From contig JADLER010000037.1 in NCBI GenBank assembly GCA_020846025.1, positions 1 through 54,832 of the forward strand: 54,832 bases of DNA, given 5' to 3'. Both the position numbers and the translations under genes were made by a program. Positions 1-9,252 of this stretch are shown piece by piece; positions within the stretch are counted from its first letter, which is position 1, and the number at the start of each line of letters is the position of its first letter. This DNA comes from Bacteroidia bacterium. GTDB lineage: Bacteria > Bacteroidota > Bacteroidia > B-17B0 > Aurantibacillaceae. The notes beneath the pieces were generated by a model. That model saw only the letters and a list, made by a program, of their open reading frames with translations. It ran no database searches and had not been told where the DNA came from.

Positions 1-441
1 TGGGCGGTAGTTGAACAAAAACATTTTGTAGAGTATGGTAAAAATGATATTGCAATTAATCATCTAACTTTTCATTTTACTATTGATGAAGCACTCCAAA
101 ATCAAAAACCTCATGTTTTATTAGCGTCTAGTGTTATTCCTTATTTTGAAAAACCTTATGTACTTATTCAACAATTATTAAAATATAATTTTGAATATAT
201 TATTATAGATCGAACGGCTTTTATAGATGACAATGAGGAGCGGATAACCAAACAAATTGTTCCAGAATTTATATATAAGGCATCTTACCCTGCTTGGTTT
301 TTAAATGAAGAAAAATTTTTAAAAGCATTTTCTGATAAGTATGAATTGCTTAATAGTTTTCCTAGTGCCTTTGATGCAGATGGAATTTTAGAAGATGGGA
401 AAAGAGTATATCGTAAAGGATTTTATTTTAGAAAAAAATAG
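1..441 (+). CDS. TIGR04325-type methyltransferase, 3' fragment
   Basis: The reading frame is open from the first base and stops with TAG at 439-441, giving 146 residues of a protein whose N-terminal part lies outside the window. The segment has the look of the C-terminal half of the TIGR04325 family of putative SAM-dependent methyltransferases: a WxVVEQxHFVEYG stretch at the start, LLASSVIPYFEKPY around residues 40-53, and an IIIDRTAF motif around 67-74. These proteins sit in polysaccharide clusters and are presumed to methylate sugars, but their substrates are unknown. It ends 3 nt before the next gene, so it is probably in the same operon. The family call is from memory of motifs; the function is inferred. 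Confidence 0.75.
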   Translation, partial: WAVVEQKHFVEYGKNDIAINHLTFHFTIDEALQNQKPHVLLASSVIPYFEKPYVLIQQLLKYNFEYIIIDRTAFIDDNEERITKQIVPEFIYKASYPAWFLNEEKFLKAFSDKYELLNSFPSAFDADGILEDGKRVYRKGFYFRKK

Positions 442-444
442 GCT

Positions 445-1485
445 ATGTATAATTTTGTTACATTATTTAATTCTGCTTATTTGTCAAGAGGTTTGGTGTT
501 GTATCATTCTTTAATAAAACACTGTCCGCAATTCCATCTTTATGTGATTGCATTTGATGATGCCACGTATGATTATTTTCAAAAGTTTCCACAGCCACAT
601 TTAACGGCTATTTCACTTCAAGCATTTGAAGATGAAAAACTATTATCCATTAAAACAACACGCTCAGCCACCGAATATTGTTGGACATGCACACCATCAA
701 CAGTATTATATGCTATTAATACCTTTCAATTAAACCATTGTGTATATATTGATGCCGATATGTGTTTTTATGAGAATCCTAAGATTTTGTTTGATGAATG
801 GGGTGATAAATCGGTTTTAATTACAGAGCATCATTATACAAAACCTTATGATCAGAGTGAAGAAAGTGGGAAATATTGTGTGCAATTTGTAGGGTTTAAA
901 AATGATAAAGATGGCTTGATGGCACTTAATTATTGGCGAAATGCGTGTATTGAATGGTGCTATGCAAGAGTCGAGGATGGAAAGTTTGGAGACCAAAAAT
1001 ATTTAGATGATTGGACTACTCGTTTTAATAAAGTACATGTGATGGCACATTTAGGAGGTGGCATAGCACCTTGGAATATGCAACAATATTACTTCTCTAA
1101 ATCAGGTCAACAAATTATTGGTAAGGAAATTATTACTGGAAATAAGTTTGAGGCTATATTTTTTCATTTTCATGGTGTTAAAATCTATACCGATCATATT
1201 GTTTCTTTAACTGGTGATATGTATGAAATGAATTCTGATGCTTTACATCTGTTTTATTTGCCTTATGTGTCAAAGTTAATGGAGGTTTCAAAACATGTTC
1301 ATAAGCAAACGAAAAGACAATTTGATGCGAATGGAGCTAAAGAAAAATCACCTCAAAAACCCGAGAATTTTTTATCTTTGTTAAAATGGTATCTTTATGA
1401 CATTAGACAAGATATTAAGAATATCAACGGAAAGCGAACGAAACAACGAATGAAATATAAACATTTTTATTACTGTAATGGCTAA
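445..1485 (+). CDS. Glycosyltransferase (GT8-like, DxD motif)
   Basis: A 346-residue cytoplasmic protein beginning MYNFVTLFNSAYL, a typical start for nucleotide-sugar transferases of the GT-A fold. A DAD motif at about residues 103-105 (YIDADMCFYENP) is the expected metal and nucleotide-sugar binding site, and GGGIAPWN lies near residues 204-211. There is no signal peptide or membrane segment. It most resembles the GT8-like group found in Bacteroidota polysaccharide loci; donor and acceptor cannot be told from the sequence. It starts 3 nt after the methyltransferase fragment and its 3' end overlaps the next gene by 8 nt, indicating translational coupling. Confidence 0.75.
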   Translation: MYNFVTLFNSAYLSRGLVLYHSLIKHCPQFHLYVIAFDDATYDYFQKFPQPHLTAISLQAFEDEKLLSIKTTRSATEYCWTCTPSTVLYAINTFQLNHCVYIDADMCFYENPKILFDEWGDKSVLITEHHYTKPYDQSEESGKYCVQFVGFKNDKDGLMALNYWRNACIEWCYARVEDGKFGDQKYLDDWTTRFNKVHVMAHLGGGIAPWNMQQYYFSKSGQQIIGKEIITGNKFEAIFFHFHGVKIYTDHIVSLTGDMYEMNSDALHLFYLPYVSKLMEVSKHVHKQTKRQFDANGAKEKSPQKPENFLSLLKWYLYDIRQDIKNINGKRTKQRMKYKHFYYCNG

Positions 1486-1846
1486 AATAATAGATTTAAA
1501 AACATTTACTGATAAAAGAGGTAATCTTACTGTAGTAGAAAAAGTTTTGCCATTTGAAATAAAACGCGTTTTTTATATTTATGGAGTGGATGATTCTAAG
1601 CGAGGTGGACATCGTCATCATAAAACAATACAAGCAGCGGTGTGTATAAAGGGCTCTTGTAAAATTTATAATCATAATAATTTAAAGGAAGAGGTATTTG
1701 ATTTAAATAGCCCAAGTAAATGTTTAATCTTAAATCCTGAAGATTGGCATACTATGTATGATTTTTCTGAAGATGCCATATTAATGGTTTTTGCATCTGA
1801 ATATTTTGATCAAGCTGATTATGTTTTTGAACCTTATAACTCATGA
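1478..1846 (+). CDS. fdtA: FdtA/WxcM-type dTDP-4-keto-6-deoxyhexose 3,4-ketoisomerase
   Basis: This 122-residue single-domain cupin has the length and order of FdtA/QdtA/WxcM isomerases: [10 protein letters not shown] at residues 12-21, [10 protein letters not shown] at 43-52 carrying the active-site histidine cluster, and [12 protein letters not shown] at about 86-97. The family converts dTDP-4-keto-6-deoxyglucose to the 3-keto isomer, which the following PLP enzyme aminates to a 3-amino-3,6-dideoxyhexose. It overlaps the preceding gene by 8 nt and the next by 4 nt. Whether the product is the Fuc3N (galacto) or Qui3N (gluco) series cannot be decided here, so the symbol is a family label. Confidence 0.85.
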   Translation: MAKIIDLKTFTDKRGNLTVVEKVLPFEIKRVFYIYGVDDSKRGGHRHHKTIQAAVCIKGSCKIYNHNNLKEEVFDLNSPSKCLILNPEDWHTMYDFSEDAILMVFASEYFDQADYVFEPYNS

Positions 1847-2928
1847 TAGATTACGAAAATTTACATCAATTAAATAAATCTTTATTTGATGAATATAAAT
1901 TGGCCTTTAATGAGGTTTTAGAAAGTGGCTGGTATATTCTAGGAAATAAAGTTAAAGAGTTTGAACAACAATTTGCTCATTATTGTCAAACTAAATATTG
2001 TGTGGGAGTTGCTAATGGATTGGATGCCCTTCAATTATCTTTAAGAGCTTTTAATTTTCAACAAGGAAGTGAAGTGTTGGTTCCTTCAAACACCTATATT
2101 GCCACTATTTTATCGATAGTTGAAAATAAATTGCAGCCCATTTTAGTAGAGCCTAATATAGTAACCTATAATATAGATCCTACTTTAATTGAACGTCATA
2201 TAACGCCTAAAACAAAAGCCATTTTAGTTGTTCATTTGTATGGCAAAATGTGTGATATGGATCCAATTATGGAAATTGCTAGAAAATACAATTTAAAAGT
2301 TATTGAGGATTGTGCTCAGTCACATGGTGCACAATACAAAGGTAAATACTCGGGTAGTTTTGGCGATTATGCGGCGCATAGTTTTTATCCAACCAAAAAT
2401 TTAGGTGCCATTGGCGATGCGGGTGCTGTTACTACCCAAGATGCGGATTTGGCTAATCGCATAAAGGTTTTAAGAAATTATGGTTCTGAAGTTAAATATT
2501 ACAATGAAGTGGTAGGTGTTAATTCTCGATTAGATGAGCTACAGGCAGCTTTATTAATAGTAAAATTAAAATATATAGAGAAGATAACTGCTCATAAAAG
2601 AGCTTTGGCCGACATTTATTTTAAAAACCTTAAATCTGATTTTGTTTTACCGCAATTACATTCAGATTATCATGATGTATTTCATATATTTAATGTAAGA
2701 CATGAGAAAAGAGATGCGCTAAAAGATTATTTATTGAAAAATGAAATTAAAACAGAGATTCATTATCCTGTAGCACCGGTAAAACAAAATGCAATGAGAG
2801 GCATTATTGATAATCAAGTAACGCCAATTGCCGAGTTAATACATCAAACAACTTTAAGTTTACCAATTTCGTATTTTCATACGGAAGATACAATACATAA
2901 AGTGGTAGAAGTCATGAATAAATTTTAG
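1843..2928 (+). CDS. fdtB: DegT/DnrJ/EryC1/StrS sugar aminotransferase (FdtB-like)
   Basis: A 361-residue fold-type I PLP aminotransferase. The N-terminal [17 protein letters not shown] is typical of the family. Asp156 in [10 protein letters not shown] and Lys185 in [15 protein letters not shown] are the expected PLP contacts, the lysine forming the internal aldimine. [12 protein letters not shown] follows near residues 227-238. It should transfer an amino group from glutamate to the 3-keto sugar made by the FdtA-type enzyme, with which it overlaps by 4 nt (ATGA). No N-acetyltransferase (FdtC/QdtC) and no rmlA or rmlB gene is in the window, so the rest of the pathway must lie upstream or elsewhere. 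Confidence 0.88.
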   Translation: MIDYENLHQLNKSLFDEYKLAFNEVLESGWYILGNKVKEFEQQFAHYCQTKYCVGVANGLDALQLSLRAFNFQQGSEVLVPSNTYIATILSIVENKLQPILVEPNIVTYNIDPTLIERHITPKTKAILVVHLYGKMCDMDPIMEIARKYNLKVIEDCAQSHGAQYKGKYSGSFGDYAAHSFYPTKNLGAIGDAGAVTTQDADLANRIKVLRNYGSEVKYYNEVVGVNSRLDELQAALLIVKLKYIEKITAHKRALADIYFKNLKSDFVLPQLHSDYHDVFHIFNVRHEKRDALKDYLLKNEIKTEIHYPVAPVKQNAMRGIIDNQVTPIAELIHQTTLSLPISYFHTEDTIHKVVEVMNKF

Positions 2929-2932
2929 AATA

Positions 2933-3703
2933 GTGCCAAAAATTTCAATCATAACTATTAATTATAATAATGCTACGGGTTTAGATAAAACCATTCGTAG
3001 TGTAATTAATCAAACCTACAAAGAATTTGAATTTATAGTTATAGATGGTCAATCTACTGATACGAGTGTTGATGTAATTAAAACGTATGAGCATTGTATA
3101 AATAATTGGGTTAGTGAACCAGATAACGGAATTTATGATGCACAAAATAAAGGGATTTTAAAATCAACAGGAGATTATTTATTGTTTTTGAACAGCGGAG
3201 ATGTTTTAGCTGATCATAAAGTGTTAGAGAATGTAAGTGATAAACTTAATGGACGATCCTTTTATTATGGAAATTTGATTCTTGAATCTAATAGTCATAT
3301 TATTGAACATAAAGCGCCTGAATTAATTGATGTGGATTTTATGCTAAATAGTACAATTTGGCATCCATGTGTATTTATAAATTCATCTCTCTTTAAGGAG
3401 TTTGGGTTATATAATACTACATTTAAAATTTGTGGAGATTATGAGTTTTTTATTCGTTGCTTATTAAAACCTAATATCACTACTCAATATTTAGATTTAT
3501 TTATTACACAATTTGATGCTAATGGAATAAGTAATAATCCTCAACAAAACCAATTACAGACTGAGGAGAGAGAAAAAGCATGGAGAATGAATGTGTCGGA
3601 ACTTATTTATGAGAATTTAAAACAACAAAACTCATTTAAAAGAAGTAAGTATGCAACTGTTATAAACCTCTTACAGAAATGGAGAGGTAAACCTAGATTT
3701 TAA
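2933..3703 (+). CDS. Glycosyltransferase family 2
   Basis: A 256-residue GT2 enzyme (GT-A fold). It has the usual N-terminal strand PKISIITINYNNATGL, then FIVIDGQSTDTSVD, VSEPDNGIYDAQNKGI and LFLNSGDVLADH, the last in the position of the DxD metal site. The organisation resembles WcaE/WcaA-like colanic-acid transferases. The start is GTG at 2933, four bases after the aminotransferase stop; no in-frame ATG precedes the conserved first strand. It overlaps the next gene by one base (TAATG). The sugar transferred is unknown. Confidence 0.85.
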   Translation: MPKISIITINYNNATGLDKTIRSVINQTYKEFEFIVIDGQSTDTSVDVIKTYEHCINNWVSEPDNGIYDAQNKGILKSTGDYLLFLNSGDVLADHKVLENVSDKLNGRSFYYGNLILESNSHIIEHKAPELIDVDFMLNSTIWHPCVFINSSLFKEFGLYNTTFKICGDYEFFIRCLLKPNITTQYLDLFITQFDANGISNNPQQNQLQTEEREKAWRMNVSELIYENLKQQNSFKRSKYATVINLLQKWRGKPRF

Positions 3704-4485
3704 TGAGCATGTTGAAGACTATCAAGGAATATTTGTTTATGAGAAAAAAAAGATTGAAACAATCTTTTTTAAAATTGATACGAAACATAAAACGTTCATT
3801 ATTAAAAAAGCAGATGATTGATTCAGAAAATTGTTTTGATGTTCCAATTATTATTAACAACCGAAATCGTTATACTTTTCTAAAATTAATGATTGAACAA
3901 CTAACTTCTTTTGGTTATAAACACATTTATATATTAGATAACGATAGCACCTATCCACCATTATTAGAATATTATAAAACGGTATCTGCACAGGTTGTTT
4001 TTTTAGGTAGAAATGTGGGTTATAAGGCATTATGGGAAACAGAGGTGTTTGAACAGTTTAAAAAGCAATATTATGTTTATACAGATCCAGACATATTGAT
4101 GCAAAATGATTGTCCAAATGATTTTGTTTATCATTTGTATAAGGCATTAAACCTATATCCGAAGGTTGAAAAAGCGGGCGTAGCCTTGAAGATTGATGAT
4201 TTACCTGATAACTATTTATTTAAGAAAGAGGCTATTGAAAATGAAAGCATATTTTGGCAAAAAAAACTAGATGCTGAAATATATGATGCTCAAGTTGATA
4301 CTACCTTGGCATTGTATAAGCCCTTTGCTTATGGTATTGCAGAGGAATGTAAAGCCATAAGAGTAGCTGGTAAACTTACTGCTCAACATCTAACTTGGTA
4401 TTTGGATACTAACCATTTACCTGAAGAGGAGTTGTATTATAAGCAGTCTATAAAATCTAATTCGTCAGTTTATAGTGTTAAATGA
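3703..4485 (+). CDS. Glycosyltransferase (GT2-like, short)
   Basis: A 260-residue protein. A basic N-terminal segment of about 40 residues is followed by a GT-A-like core: PIIINNRNRYTFLKLMIEQL, HIYILDNDSTYPPLLEYY, VVFLGRNVGYKALWE, and YYVYTDPDILM, where the DPD is in the metal-binding position. The C-terminal half is shorter than in standard GT2 enzymes. A later ATG (Met38, just before the core) would remove the basic extension; I keep the first ATG because it overlaps the upstream stop by one base, as other genes here do. Acceptor and donor are unknown. It overlaps the next gene by 4 nt. Confidence 0.72.
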   Translation: MSMLKTIKEYLFMRKKRLKQSFLKLIRNIKRSLLKKQMIDSENCFDVPIIINNRNRYTFLKLMIEQLTSFGYKHIYILDNDSTYPPLLEYYKTVSAQVVFLGRNVGYKALWETEVFEQFKKQYYVYTDPDILMQNDCPNDFVYHLYKALNLYPKVEKAGVALKIDDLPDNYLFKKEAIENESIFWQKKLDAEIYDAQVDTTLALYKPFAYGIAEECKAIRVAGKLTAQHLTWYLDTNHLPEEELYYKQSIKSNSSVYSVK

Positions 4486-5426
4486 GTGCATTGGTTTCAA
4501 TATGTATCCCTACTTACAGGCAGACACTTTATTTAAAAAGATGTTTGGATTCGGTTGTTAATCAAGATTATGCAAATTTAGAGATTATTATTTCAGACGA
4601 TTCTCCTGATGATACTGTAAAATTATTTCTTGAAACAGAATTCTCGAAACTTAAATACGATTACCATAAAAATGATTCGCCGTTAGGCTCACCTCGTAAT
4701 TGGAACGCAGCAATTCAATGTGCTAATGGAGACTATATAAAAATATTACATCACGATGATTTCTTTACACAACCACATAGTTTAAGTATGATGGTAAATG
4801 AAATATCAAATACTCAATCTGATTTTCTATTTTGTCAAACTGATGTGTGGTACACTAATAAAAATACACATCGTATCCAAAGCGTTTCAAACAAACAATT
4901 CAGATTATTGAAACAATTCCCAGAATTGTTATTTTATAAAAATATAATTGGTGCTCCGAGTGTTATATTGCATAAGAACAAGAATGAATATAAATATGAT
5001 GAAAACTTGAAGTGGTTGGTAGATGTTGATTTTTATTTGAATGCTTTTTTTTTAAAGGCCAAATGGTGTTATTTAGATAAACCATTAATTTCTACGATGC
5101 ACGACGTTGAAGGTCAAATTACTGGATCTGTACTAAACGATAAGGATGTTCAGATAAGGGAACATCTTTTACTTTTTAATAAAATTAAACCACATATTTT
5201 TAATTTAAAAGGTGCAACTCAGTTTTTTGATAATCTGTTTTTTAAATATCAAGTTAAGAGTTTTAATGAACTTTATGATATAACGCCACATGCTGAAAAT
5301 AACCGTGCTTTTTATGAAGAGATAATTGCTGGATTGCCAAATTTTCGCTTTTTCAAAAATTTCAGAAGACGTTTCTTTGAGAGTCGTTACAATAATTATA
5401 TCTTTAAATTTGAACCATATATATGA
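4482..5426 (+). CDS. Glycosyltransferase family 2
   Basis: A 314-residue GT2 enzyme with a canonical start: ALVSICIPTYRQTLYLKRCL, then EIIISDDSPDDTVK, GSPRNWNAAIQCANGDYIK and ILHHDDFF, where the HDD supplies the metal-binding aspartates. After the catalytic domain comes a C-terminal helical region of about 100 residues without recognised motifs. The gene overlaps its neighbours by 4 nt on each side (ATGA junctions at 4482 and 5423), so it is translationally coupled in the polysaccharide operon. The transferred sugar cannot be predicted. Confidence 0.85.
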   Translation: MSALVSICIPTYRQTLYLKRCLDSVVNQDYANLEIIISDDSPDDTVKLFLETEFSKLKYDYHKNDSPLGSPRNWNAAIQCANGDYIKILHHDDFFTQPHSLSMMVNEISNTQSDFLFCQTDVWYTNKNTHRIQSVSNKQFRLLKQFPELLFYKNIIGAPSVILHKNKNEYKYDENLKWLVDVDFYLNAFFLKAKWCYLDKPLISTMHDVEGQITGSVLNDKDVQIREHLLLFNKIKPHIFNLKGATQFFDNLFFKYQVKSFNELYDITPHAENNRAFYEEIIAGLPNFRFFKNFRRRFFESRYNNYIFKFEPYI

Positions 5427-6307
5427 TTATTGTAAAACTCATAGGTGGATTAGGAAATCAAATGTTTCAATATGCGGCAGCCCGTCATTTATCGTATTTA
5501 AGAGATACACCTTTGCTTTTTGATACAAGTTATATTGACAAGGAACCAGCAGGTGCCTATACTAAGCGCCAGATGGAATTAGACGCTTTTAATATTCAAA
5601 TACAGAAAGCTACTCAGTCAGAAATAGATTTTTTTGATATACCACATTCCAATAAAATAACACGTAGTTTGCAACGAAATTTCCCATTTTTTTTTAAGAA
5701 TTTGTATGTTGCAGAAAGTGGTTCCTCTTTTAACAAAAAATTCTTTAATTTTCCTAAAAACACATATTTGGAGGGATTTTGGCAAAGTGAGAAATATTTT
5801 TTAGCCATTAGAGAAATTATCTTAAAAGATTTTACGTTAAAAAACACATTAGAAACTGAATATGAAAAATATTTGCATCAAATTCAATCGTTAAATGCTG
5901 TATCGTTACATGTACGACGTGGTGATTATGTTTCAAATGAATTTGTAAAGCAGCATCATGGTAATTTACCTTTTTCATATTATCAAGATGCTATTAGGTT
6001 CATAAGTAAATATCATTCTAATTTGGATGTATTTGTTTTTTCTGATGATATTACATGGTGTCGTTCTCATCTTAATTTGGAGGTCAATACACAATTTGTC
6101 GAGAATCTTTCTGGTTCTAATCCTCATTCTGAGATGTATTTAATGTCAAAATGTAAACACCATATTGTAGCGAATAGTAGTTTTAGTTGGTGGGGAGCAT
6201 GGTTAAATACCAATCCATCTAAAATTGTTGTGGCCCCAAGACAATGGTACGCTGATAGTAAATTAAATACTAACGATTTAATTCCAAAGACGTGGAAAAC
6301 ACTTTAA
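5423..6307 (+). CDS. Alpha-1,2-fucosyltransferase (GT11)
   Basis: This 294-residue protein is a clear GT11 member. It begins MIIVKLIGGLGNQMFQYAAA, the hallmark N-terminus, carries the GDP-fucose binding HVRRGDYV motif at residues 163-170, and has SSFSWWGAWL near 252-261. Such enzymes add L-fucose, or occasionally another sugar from a GDP donor, in alpha-1,2 linkage to galactose on O-antigen or capsule. No GDP-fucose synthesis genes (gmd, wcaG) are visible in the window. It overlaps the GT2 gene before it by 4 nt and the one after it by 16 nt. Confidence 0.92.
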   Translation: MIIVKLIGGLGNQMFQYAAARHLSYLRDTPLLFDTSYIDKEPAGAYTKRQMELDAFNIQIQKATQSEIDFFDIPHSNKITRSLQRNFPFFFKNLYVAESGSSFNKKFFNFPKNTYLEGFWQSEKYFLAIREIILKDFTLKNTLETEYEKYLHQIQSLNAVSLHVRRGDYVSNEFVKQHHGNLPFSYYQDAIRFISKYHSNLDVFVFSDDITWCRSHLNLEVNTQFVENLSGSNPHSEMYLMSKCKHHIVANSSFSWWGAWLNTNPSKIVVAPRQWYADSKLNTNDLIPKTWKTL

Positions 6308-7320
6308 ATACAGGATCACCAGTGGTGTCGGTTGTGATGTCTGCATATAATGCAGAGAGTTTTCTACATGAAGCAATTGAAAGCGTTTTAAATCAAACAT
6401 TTCAGCAGTTTGAGTTAATTATTATCAATGATGGCTCTACTGATTCTACTTTATCAATTATAAAATCATTTCAAGATCATCGTATTAAAATAATTGAAAA
6501 CGATAAAAACAGAGGCCTTATTTATTCTTTAAACAAAGGCATTGAATTATCTAAAGGAAAGTATATTGCTCGAATGGATGCAGATGATATTTGTATGCCT
6601 AGTCGTTTAGAGAATCAAGTTCGGATGTTTGAATTAAATCAGAATGCTGTTATTGTTGGTAGTAATTATTATTTGTTATATCAATCAAAACTCAAACATA
6701 TCAAAAATCGAAATGACAGTGATTATCAAAAAGCAGTATTGATTTTTACGCCTTGTTTTTGTCATCCAACGGTAATGATGAAAAATATATTTTCTCAATA
6801 TAATTTATCGTATCATCCTAACTTTTTACATGCTGAGGATTTTAAATTATGGACTGATATGGCACAATACGGCACGTTTTTAAATGTTGCAAAACCATTA
6901 TTAAAATACCGTCATCATACAAAACAAGTGAGTAATCAATATCACGAGAACCAATTGAAAATTAGTAGTGATATCAGAAGCGCTTATTTGCAAAAGCTGG
7001 GGTTTAAAATCACTGATGAACAACTAAATATAATTAATCTAATTGGAGATAATATTTTCATTAGAACATTAGAATCATTAGAAGCAATTGAAATGGTTCT
7101 ACTTTTATTACATAAACAAAATAATACGCTGCAAGTGTTTAATACGACCTCATTCTCAACTTTTTTATTAAAATTTTGGTTTGACTCCTGTGGTAATACC
7201 TCCTTAGGTTTAACTGCTTATCATTTATTCTTTAAATCACAAATCGCATCACTTTCTCATGTTACTTCACGACAAAAATTAATTTTATTTGCTAAATGTT
7301 GTATTAGAAGGTTTAATTAA
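6292..7320 (+). CDS. Glycosyltransferase family 2
   Basis: A 342-residue GT2 enzyme: PVVSVVMSAYNAESFLHEAIESVL, LIIINDGSTDSTLSII, NDKNRGLIYSLNKGIELSKG, and YIARMDADDICMPSRL with the catalytic DADD. The start used is GTG at 6292, inside the end of the fucosyltransferase gene; an in-frame GTG at about 6322 would still retain the whole first strand. It is the last gene of the polysaccharide run and is followed by a long leader region for the next operon. No terminator hairpin is apparent between 7321 and 7383. Confidence 0.85.
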   Translation: MENTLNTGSPVVSVVMSAYNAESFLHEAIESVLNQTFQQFELIIINDGSTDSTLSIIKSFQDHRIKIIENDKNRGLIYSLNKGIELSKGKYIARMDADDICMPSRLENQVRMFELNQNAVIVGSNYYLLYQSKLKHIKNRNDSDYQKAVLIFTPCFCHPTVMMKNIFSQYNLSYHPNFLHAEDFKLWTDMAQYGTFLNVAKPLLKYRHHTKQVSNQYHENQLKISSDIRSAYLQKLGFKITDEQLNIINLIGDNIFIRTLESLEAIEMVLLLLHKQNNTLQVFNTTSFSTFLLKFWFDSCGNTSLGLTAYHLFFKSQIASLSHVTSRQKLILFAKCCIRRFN

Positions 7321-7382
7321 TTTCTTTTACGAATTCTATAACCCTTGATAAATCAGTATTTTTAAAAATATTTTAAAAAATA

Positions 7383-7415
7383 TTTGGAGATATAACTTTT
7401 TATACTTTAACTTTG
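7383..7415 (+). promoter_or_regulatory. Bacteroidota-type promoter for the met operon
   Basis: TTTG at 7383-7386 and TAACTTTG at 7408-7415 are separated by 21 nt. Both match the published Bacteroidota sigma-ABfr consensus (TTTG, then TAnnTTTG). Transcription should begin around 7420-7425, about 25 nt before the riboswitch. The match is exact at both boxes; the start point is inferred. Confidence 0.75.
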
Positions 7416-7446
7416 TCCCGAATTATTTCCCACCCATGTGTGTTAT

Positions 7447-7574
7447 AATTTATAAAGAAGTGGCGAGAGAATAGGCTCGATGACCCACTGGCAACCAACT
7501 AAAAGTTCTGATAAAACAGAATTGGAAAACCGGTGCCAAATCCTACTCCGATGAAAAACGGAGACAAATAAATT
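7447..7574 (+). ncRNA. SAM-I (S-box) riboswitch
   Basis: The conserved SAM-I core is visible. P1 is AATTTAT (7447-7453) pairing perfectly with ATAAATT (7568-7574). P2 has AGTGG/CCACT plus CGAG/CTCG with a kink-turn-like GATGA between. GGCAACC (7490-7496) is followed by a P3 arm with TTCTG/CAGAA, GGTGCCAAATCC (7532-7543), and a P4 hairpin CTCCG/CGGAG. A pseudoknot between the P2 loop (TAGG, 7472-7475) and CCTA (7542-7545) can form. It lies directly upstream of methionine genes, the expected target. No classical terminator follows P1, so the mode of control is unclear. Confidence 0.9.
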
Positions 7575-7589
7575 AAATAATTAAAGAAC

Positions 7590-7715
7590 ATGAAACACAC
7601 AACTGCAACTAAAATCCTAAAATCTCAAAAGCTAGATTTTAAAAAGGTATTAAATTCTTCGTTATTTTCATCATTTATGATATCTTACTGTATGTGCTGT
7701 TGTTGCATGTGCTAG
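7590..7715 (+). CDS. Cys/Met-rich leader peptide (putative attenuator uORF)
   Basis: An ATG-started ORF of 41 codons ends at TAG 7713-7715. The peptide starts MKHTTATKILKSQKLDF, continues KKVLNSSLFSSFMISY, and finishes CMCCCCMC: six cysteines and two methionines in the last eight residues (Cys34, 36-39, 41; Met35, 40). Sulfur amino acids are exactly what the downstream operon makes. The ATG lies 15 nt after the riboswitch P1 stem, with an A-rich upstream sequence usual for Bacteroidota starts. By analogy with polycysteine leader ORFs described in mycobacteria, ribosome stalling at the Cys/Met run could control the operon. It might instead encode a small metal-binding peptide. Function is inferred; the ORF and its composition are seen directly. 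Confidence 0.7.
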   Translation: MKHTTATKILKSQKLDFKKVLNSSLFSSFMISYCMCCCCMC

Positions 7716-7746
7716 TATATCCTTTTTATTTCGTGGGTATTTCTAT

Positions 7747-7793
7747 TGACTTTTAGTTAGTCATGAAACTTGCAGATGGTAGCCTATTCCATC
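7747..7793 (+). promoter_or_regulatory. Two small hairpins after the leader ORF
   Basis: TGACT (7747-7751) pairs with AGTCA (7759-7763). GATGG (7775-7779) pairs with CCATC (7789-7793), enclosing a 9-nt loop. The second loop contains AGCCTATT, complementary to the P2 arm and loop of the riboswitch. Neither hairpin is followed by a T-run, so they are not intrinsic terminators. Role unknown. Confidence 0.4.
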
Positions 7794-7815
7794 ATTATTA
7801 CAAATCAAATAACCT

Positions 7816-7855
7816 TTTATGTTGTGATACAAGCGCGCGGTATTAATAACATAAA
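7816..7855 (+). promoter_or_regulatory. Long hairpin before metY
   Basis: TTTATGTT (7816-7823) is complementary to AACATAAA (7848-7855). Inside it TGATAC pairs with GTATTA (one G-U), leaving an AAGCGCGCG loop. The 14-bp interrupted stem ends 37 nt before the metY start codon. No T-run follows, so it is more likely an anti-terminator, ribosome-access or mRNA-stability element, or a DNA operator, than a terminator. Confidence 0.5.
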
Positions 7856-7880
7856 GCAATCAACAAATAATAACAATTAA

Positions 7881-9239
<1,359 letters not shown>

Positions 9240-9252
9240 TAAACTAAAAATT

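Noticed and set aside
7619-7640. AAAATCT/AGATTTT hairpin inside the leader ORF as a riboswitch terminator
   Set aside because: The stem has one G:C pair and is followed by A-rich sequence after four T, so it is too weak for an intrinsic terminator.
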